NCBI RefSeq assembly: GCF_001677435.1
Contig: NZ_CP016268.1
Coordinates: 3,275,001 to 3,339,000 of the forward strand
Source of the DNA: Woeseia oceani
GTDB taxonomy: Bacteria > Pseudomonadota > Gammaproteobacteria > Steroidobacterales > Woeseiaceae
DNA: 64,000 nucleotides
Direction of reading: 5' to 3'
A model generated the notes under the pieces. That model was given only the letters and a program-made list of their open reading frames with translations. It was not told the DNA's origin and ran no database searches. Numbering within the stretch: position 1 is the first letter of the stretch; each line of letters starts with the position of its first letter. Of the stretch, positions 59,271 to 64,000 are shown one piece after another. The translations under genes were made by a program, and so were the position numbers.

Positions 59271-60311
59271 ATGGAGTTTACGACGATTGCTGTCGATCTA
59301 TCAAAAACCGTGTTTCAGGTTTCCCTGGCCGATCACCGTCATCGCATCGTTGGCCGCCGACGCCTTAACCGGCGCCAGTTTTCCCGGCTGCTGGCCACCA
59401 CACCACCGTCCCGGTTGGTGATGGAAGCCTGCTCGACCGCGCACTACTGGGCTCGCGTAGCGCTACAGCATGGTCACCAGGTCAAACTGCTGCACGCGCG
59501 CTACGTACGGCCGTACGTGCGTCGCAATAAAACCGACGCTGCCGATGCCGATGCCTTGCTGCAGGCCGATCAGGACCGCGAACTCAAACCCGTTCCGGTG
59601 AAGAACGAGCATCAACAAGCCCTGCAAAGCCTGCACCGCATCCGTGCCCAGTGGCAAAAAGCCCGCACCGCCCGCATCAACAGCGCGAAAGCTCTGCTGG
59701 CCGAGTTCGGCATGACCTTGCCCCGCGGCAGAGGCAAGCTCAGCCATTGTTTGCGGCTCGCCGCAGAAACCTTGCCCTACCCGTTGCAACGCTCCTTCCA
59801 CGAAGTTATCGATGATATCGGGACCCTCGATGAGCAGCTGAAACGACTTGACCGTGACCTCGCGGCACTTTGCCGTCAGGAGCCCGATGCCGCGCAACTC
59901 GAAGGCATCAGCGGTGTGGGTATCGTCACGGCGACCGCGTTGATCGGCCGGGTACCGGATATCCATGCCTTCCGGCGCGGACGCGCCTTTGCGGCCTGGC
60001 TGGGTATTACGCCCCGTGAACACAGCACCGGCCGCCGACGACGACTCGGCGCCATCAGCAAACAAGGCGATCGTTACCTGCGAACCCTGTTAATACACGG
60101 TGCACGTTCGGCGCTGCTGGCCGCCGCCAGGGCCAGCAATCGCGGTGCACCGCTTACCCGGCTGCAACGCTGGGCTCTCGCTACCCAGTTGCGCGTCGGT
60201 CACAACAAGGCCACGGTAGCACTCGCCAACAAGATGGCACGCATCGTCTGGGCCGTCTGGACACAACGCAAACCCTTCAACGGCGACGACGCTCTACGCT
60301 TCACCCAATAA
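59271..60311 (+). CDS. IS1111-group (IS110 family) transposase
   Basis: 346 residues from ATG 59271 with GGAGG upstream; an earlier ATG at 59244 is in frame. TIAVDLSKTVFQVSL, MEACSTAHYW and NKTDAADADALLQA give the acidic RuvC-like residues; ISGVGIVTATALIGRVPDI and GDRYLRTLLIHGARSALL form the C-terminal Tnp domain. Intact and plausibly functional. Confidence 0.93.
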   Translation: MEFTTIAVDLSKTVFQVSLADHRHRIVGRRRLNRRQFSRLLATTPPSRLVMEACSTAHYWARVALQHGHQVKLLHARYVRPYVRRNKTDAADADALLQADQDRELKPVPVKNEHQQALQSLHRIRAQWQKARTARINSAKALLAEFGMTLPRGRGKLSHCLRLAAETLPYPLQRSFHEVIDDIGTLDEQLKRLDRDLAALCRQEPDAAQLEGISGVGIVTATALIGRVPDIHAFRRGRAFAAWLGITPREHSTGRRRRLGAISKQGDRYLRTLLIHGARSALLAAARASNRGAPLTRLQRWALATQLRVGHNKATVALANKMARIVWAVWTQRKPFNGDDALRFTQ

Positions 60312-60549
60312 CCTTGCTTTTCCTACCCGAGGCTGCGACACGCTCACGCGTTCATGAACAATACGGTACTCCGTACTGCCTGTAAGGCCGATAACAATGC
60401 CGTGCCTCGAGCACATTGCAGTGACTGGTCCGGGCAGTGCGGTTCTCATGATGGCCCGGCGGCAAGCTCGCCAACTTCGAGGCCGAATAGACGATTGCAG
60501 CCGTATTCTTGTCCGATAGGCGTTAACAGTTGACAGAGGAGTCCATAGA
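60312..60549 (+). ncRNA. Candidate seekRNA region in the IS1111-type right end
   Basis: 238 nt without a gene between the transposase stop and the IS end. Small stems are visible (TACGG/CCGTA; CCGGGC 60430-60435 with GCCCGG 60454-60459). IS1111-group elements encode their guide RNA downstream of the transposase. The exact transcript is not defined here. Confidence 0.4.
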
Positions 60550-60589
60550 CGTATTGTTAGGCTGCGATTGCATCCGGTCCATCAGGAAG

Positions 60590-61219
60590 TCAGTTCGCCC
60601 CCAGTATAGTTCGCGCGGCCTTTAGCTCGTTCTCGTCAAAAGAAAATTTGTCCTTAATCTCGGTCGCACTTACACCCTGAACCAGCCACAAAGCGACCTG
60701 TGATGCGACCATTGTGTCCTGGCCCGGGTGTGCCGCTTCGTAATCTGAAATCTTTCGTGCGACAGAAGCCAGTTCAGGAGGCAGGTCAATTAGCGAAAAA
60801 GTATCTGAGTACTGTGGATTATCTTTCTCAAAATCTGCGCAGTATGCAATAAACATTACTTGAATAGACGAACTCGTCGGTAGTTCGATAAAGGACTCAG
60901 AACCGTCACTTAGATACCCACCGTCATCACTATATATTTGAGTAGCAATCATGTTCTGGCGCGAGGAACCACCGCGGTTACTTAAGTAAAGTGGAACTCT
61001 GATTGCGGTTCGTATTAGTAAGCGTCCACCAGAATTGTTTCGCAATTCACCATCCAAGGCCGCTCCACTTGAGCTTCCGTTTCCTCGCAGCTGAATTAGT
61101 GTCACATTACCCGACTCAATTACCTCGCTGAGGTCGAAAACTCTGGTCTGCGCTGATGCGGAGGAAAAAAATAGCAAGCCCACGAGTGCCCACGAAGCCC
61201 TGTAAGTTAGTTCAAGCAT
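60590..61219 (-). CDS. Cassette-encoded secreted protein of unknown function
   Basis: 209 residues with a signal peptide ending in SSASAQ. The mature part is beta-rich with many Ser, Gly and Asn, one cysteine, and a helical C-terminal segment. No family recognised. Bounded by the split attC on its 3' side and the GTTAGGC junction 38 bp before its start. Confidence 0.72.
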   Translation of the reverse strand: MLELTYRASWALVGLLFFSSASAQTRVFDLSEVIESGNVTLIQLRGNGSSSGAALDGELRNNSGGRLLIRTAIRVPLYLSNRGGSSRQNMIATQIYSDDGGYLSDGSESFIELPTSSSIQVMFIAYCADFEKDNPQYSDTFSLIDLPPELASVARKISDYEAAHPGQDTMVASQVALWLVQGVSATEIKDKFSFDENELKAARTILGAN

Positions 61220-61256
61220 GTCGCTACTCCTGACTCTAGATCGATGCGTCCGAGCT

Positions 61257-61263
61257 GCCTAAC
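61257..61263 (-). other. Candidate first cassette junction (GTTAGGC on minus strand)
   Basis: GCCTAAC on the plus strand. The following 80 bp hold imperfect complementary segments (AACTTCTACAGGTG with CACCAGTTGTAGTT on the minus strand), so a degenerate attC or attI-like site may extend to about 61340. It is the last recombination-like site before chromosomal genes. Confidence 0.45.
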
Positions 61264-61379
61264 TACAACTGGTGAGTAAGAATGCAAGTTGCATCTCGAC
61301 TTTCGAAACGTTTCAAGTAAGACACCTGTAGAAGTTGCGTCCAAAACTGCGACTGCTAAGCAACCAACGATTCACTGGC

Positions 61380-62918
61380 TCAGGCGCAAGCCTCAACCAC
61401 CGGCGCGAACGCTGTACTGGCTATCCGGCTTCCCGAAACGGTTTGATACAACGTCAGCGCCAGCACCTCTGCACTGCTCGCCGGCGTAAAGCTCAGCAAA
61501 ATCGTCAAGCCGCGCTCCGTACCCGGCGCGTTAACGTCTCGCTGCAGTTCGCACTGCACGGTGTAGTGGTCATCAGCAAACGCACCGGCGGCGGCCAGTT
61601 CGTGCATGTACTCTTCTACCTGACAGTGCACGCGCTCCAGCGCATGGGCGCGATCGTTATCGAAGATCGCCCAGCGGGTTGCGCTTTCTATCGCTTTGCC
61701 AATGAACAGGCACATTCTGCGTATCGTCAGTCTCGCGAACTGCTGGTCTGATTGGCCGCTGCAGCCCAGCGTTACGCCGCCGGTGAAATGCAACCGGCCG
61801 TCGCCGCCGGTGACGATGGCGTTCAGGCCGGCGCGGTGCAGCCAGCGTTCTTCTTTTTCTTCTATTTCAACTTCTGCTTGCAGACGGCGGTTGAAGGCAA
61901 ACTGCCGGCCGCTCAACTCCGCCCATGGGCCGTCGTGGACATCCAGTTTGCACAGCAAGCCCGCGAGTGCGCCGCCAGCCGGTTGGGTCTTGCCGTCCAC
62001 TTTCAGCCGCGGGAAGTAAGAAACGATATTGCAACTGGTGAAGCCGGCGTTGCGGGTACCTTCGGCGGCGGCTCGTGGTGAGTCCCAGTTGCTCGGCGGG
62101 TCCACGATCAGCATCGCGCCGCGTTTGCGGCAATAGAGTTCAGCTGCCAGGGTGGCCGCCGGTCCCGGCTCGCGGCTACCCGCAGGTGGCGGCATGTACA
62201 AGAGGTCGAATTCCGCTATCGCGTTCAGGCTGAAAATGCCGGTGCCGCGCACGGCCGAACCGATGAGATCGTAGTCGCACAATTCGCCACCATCCGAACC
62301 GCGCTCGTTCGGACCGATGTACGGTGTTCGGGAATCGGTATGGCGGCCCATGGTCGCGTTCGGTCGACGCTCGGGCAGCGGCAGGTTCAGCTCCACTATC
62401 GCGGATTCCTGCAACGCCTCGACAATGCTCGCCGAGCTTTCGGGGTCGCAACTAATGTGCTCGTAGATTTCCTGATCGACGACCACGCCATTCGCGGGCG
62501 AAAGACGCTGCACAATCAGGTTGAAGTGTTCGTCATCGTCGATGCCATCGTAGTCAACCGCGGCGCGCAGCACTTCTGTCGATCCCGGCTCCACCGCGCG
62601 CAGCATCAGCGCACCGTCACCCGCCGGAAGTTGCAATCCCGCACCGATCGCGTTGTTGGCCACCCGGATCACGAAAAGTTTCGGTCCGCCGTGGGCGAAG
62701 AACTGCTCCACCGCATGACTCAGGCTGCTGCGTTTCCACGCGCCACCGAAACGACGCGTGAAGGCGGCGTAGCTGTCGATCAGCACCGGCGTATCGAGCG
62801 GGCCTCGCAAGGTGCGGCCAATAAAGGCAGGCAGTGTGTGGGCGCGAATGCCGATCGGCTGATCCATTGGCGGAATTTCTGTCACGGTAATGCCGTGATC
62901 CACCTCGCCCAACATCAT
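61380..62918 (-). CDS. Phage-type tail sheath protein, isolated
   Basis: 512 residues from ATG 62918 (a second ATG follows at once). The start VTEIPPMDQPIGIRAHTLPAFIGRT is typical of tail sheath N-termini; the C-terminus (LTIRRMCLFIGKAIESATRWAIFDND, then an EYMHELAAAGAF segment) is the conserved sheath C-terminal domain. No tube, baseplate or other tail gene is adjacent, so it is not a normal prophage. It may belong to a split contractile system or be a relic. Confidence 0.85.
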   Translation of the reverse strand: MMLGEVDHGITVTEIPPMDQPIGIRAHTLPAFIGRTLRGPLDTPVLIDSYAAFTRRFGGAWKRSSLSHAVEQFFAHGGPKLFVIRVANNAIGAGLQLPAGDGALMLRAVEPGSTEVLRAAVDYDGIDDDEHFNLIVQRLSPANGVVVDQEIYEHISCDPESSASIVEALQESAIVELNLPLPERRPNATMGRHTDSRTPYIGPNERGSDGGELCDYDLIGSAVRGTGIFSLNAIAEFDLLYMPPPAGSREPGPAATLAAELYCRKRGAMLIVDPPSNWDSPRAAAEGTRNAGFTSCNIVSYFPRLKVDGKTQPAGGALAGLLCKLDVHDGPWAELSGRQFAFNRRLQAEVEIEEKEERWLHRAGLNAIVTGGDGRLHFTGGVTLGCSGQSDQQFARLTIRRMCLFIGKAIESATRWAIFDNDRAHALERVHCQVEEYMHELAAAGAFADDHYTVQCELQRDVNAPGTERGLTILLSFTPASSAEVLALTLYQTVSGSRIASTAFAPVVEACA

Positions 62919-63168
62919 AAGAGAAAATTCTCTGACGACAGGGATCGGGCGGTGTAACGCAAGAACGGCAGAGGATGAAATGCGTCGGCGCCAGGGAAGC
63001 TGGCACACAGGTCGAGTGAGCAATACTCGGGCAACGCTACATCTGACAAATTCGTCTCCGCGATTTCGGTCAGATAAAGATGCGGGTCATTCTAGAGATC
63101 GAATGGCTAAGATGCCATTTTATTTGACAATAATTGCTCCGCAACCCATCCCGGTGAATAATCAAAGC

Positions 63169-64000
63169 ATGTCTGACCTCGATGAATTGCAATCAGCCTA
63201 CCCCGTCCTCGGACAACATCTCCCGCGTTTGCCGCTCACCAGTTTACCGACGCCCGTGCGGCTCGCGCATCTCGATCACAGCAGTGGCACGCGGCGTATC
63301 CTCATCAAACAGGACGATCGCAGCAGCCTGCTTTACGGCGGCAACAAAGTGCGCAAGCTCGAGTACATGCTCGCGGCCGCACGCCGAAAAGGCCGGCAGA
63401 CTATCGCCACCTTTGGCACTACCGGTTCGCATCACGCACTGGCCACAGCGCTGTATGCGCGACAACACGGCTTTGCGAACATCGCGTTTTTGTCACGACA
63501 GACCCGCACGCTTGCGGTCCGACAGGTACTCAACATGCACCAGAAAATTGGCAGTGAACTGGTGCCGTTCGACGGCGACCGCGCCACGCGTATTGCCACC
63601 TTGCGTCGCCATTTGCGTGGCCGGAATGCGATGATCATTCCCGCCGGCGGCTCATCCTGGCTGGGCACGATGGGCTTCGTGAATGCCGCGCTGGAGTTGT
63701 CGGCACAGATCGGTCGTGGGGTTTGCGATCTGCCGCAGCGACTTTACGTGGCGACCGGCACCATGGGCACGGCGGTCGGACTTGCACTCGGTTTTGCGCT
63801 GGTTGGCGTGCCAATCGACGTGCACGCGGTGCGTATCTCGCACAGTTCCATCACCAACGACGAAAAACTGGCGCGGCTCGCGGCCAAGACCGTACTGATG
63901 ATGCGCAGATTGGACAAGAGTATTCCGCCCAACCTTGCGGCTGATATGCGCCTGACCCTGCGGCACGAATTTTTCGGCGAGGGCTACGCGCAAACCAACG
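63169..64000 (+). CDS. ACC deaminase/D-cysteine desulfhydrase family PLP enzyme (3' end outside window)
   Basis: Open frame from ATG 63169 (MSDLDELQSAYPVLGQHLP; a GTG at 63154 is an alternative) to the window edge, 277 residues. PLP lysine in LLYGGNKVRKLEYMLA, FGTTGSHHALATALYA for the substrate site, IIPAGGSSWLGTMGFVNAA, and ATGTMGTAVGLALG for the phosphate loop. It likely deaminates or desulfhydrates small amino acids; the exact substrate is not set by these motifs. Divergent from the tail sheath gene. Confidence 0.87.
   Translation, partial: MSDLDELQSAYPVLGQHLPRLPLTSLPTPVRLAHLDHSSGTRRILIKQDDRSSLLYGGNKVRKLEYMLAAARRKGRQTIATFGTTGSHHALATALYARQHGFANIAFLSRQTRTLAVRQVLNMHQKIGSELVPFDGDRATRIATLRRHLRGRNAMIIPAGGSSWLGTMGFVNAALELSAQIGRGVCDLPQRLYVATGTMGTAVGLALGFALVGVPIDVHAVRISHSSITNDEKLARLAAKTVLMMRRLDKSIPPNLAADMRLTLRHEFFGEGYAQTN

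Larger units (their letters stand above)
59176..60549 (+). mobile_element. IS1111-type insertion sequence targeting attC
   Basis: Subterminal inverted repeats ATGGACTCCTC (59183-59193) and GAGGAGTCCAT (60536-60546) are exact. They sit 7 bp inside the left end and 3 bp inside the right end as deduced from the intact attC, which is the known IS1111-group layout. 1,374 bp; no target duplication. Confidence 0.9.
59092..60562 (-). other. attC site split by an IS1111-type element
   Basis: Left part 59092-59175 starts GCATAAC and is nearly identical to the 54940 attC; right part 60550-60562 is CGTATTGTTAGGC. Removing the IS would restore a continuous site matching the intact copy (GGGTGCAG joined to CGTATTGTTAG, against GGGTGCAGCGCATTGTTAG). 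Confidence 0.88.

Noticed and set aside
61380-64000. Prophage at the window end
   Set aside because: Only a tail sheath gene is present; the next gene is a metabolic PLP enzyme, and no integrase, capsid or lysis gene is seen.

Overview
The window is a GC-rich gammaproteobacterial chromosome segment. The gene order is classic for that class: dsbD/tlpA, aroQ-accB-accC-prmA, dusB-fis-purH-purD, trxA-rho divergent from rhlB, yrfG/cysQ, plsB. It looks most like a free-living marine or sediment lineage (Woeseiales-like is my guess); I cannot name the species. No rRNA, tRNA or CRISPR array was seen.

Layout. 1-30 kb is dense core genome: thiol-disulfide transfer (end of dsbD, a TlpA-like thioredoxin), aromatic amino acid and fatty acid precursor genes, PrmA, a large acidic zinc-ribbon membrane protein, dusB-fis, purine synthesis, moeA, rho/trxA/rhlB, cysQ, TrhO, PlsB, two overlapping GTPases, a small outer-membrane barrel and MtgA. 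28-43 kb is accessory in character: exported hydrolases, small DUF proteins, a giant secreted protein of about 1,800 residues with two von Willebrand A domains, and gene remnants joined by a deletion. 43-53 kb holds mostly minus-strand accessory genes. They are separated by at least eight copies of one palindromic repeat of about 80 bp, with an internally deleted IS4-family insertion at one copy.

52.6-61.3 kb is the most notable part. It is an integron gene-cassette array without an integrase in view (a CALIN): minus-strand cassettes separated by attC sites. Three attC sites are intact. Two are split by different IS110-superfamily elements, one of IS110 type and one of IS1111 type with subterminal inverted repeats. 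Cassette products include a caspase-like protease, a two-gene cassette (Fe(II)/2-oxoglutarate dioxygenase plus a protein with a HEPN-like motif and four zinc-type cysteines), a 450-residue coiled-coil protein, a secreted protein, a small acidic protein and a membrane protein. Several look like conflict or defence functions, but that is inference. Both IS elements carry a long non-coding end where their guide (bridge/seek) RNA would be expected.

61.4-64 kb returns to chromosomal genes: an isolated phage-type tail sheath gene and a divergent pyridoxal-phosphate enzyme of the ACC deaminase/D-cysteine desulfhydrase family that runs off the window.
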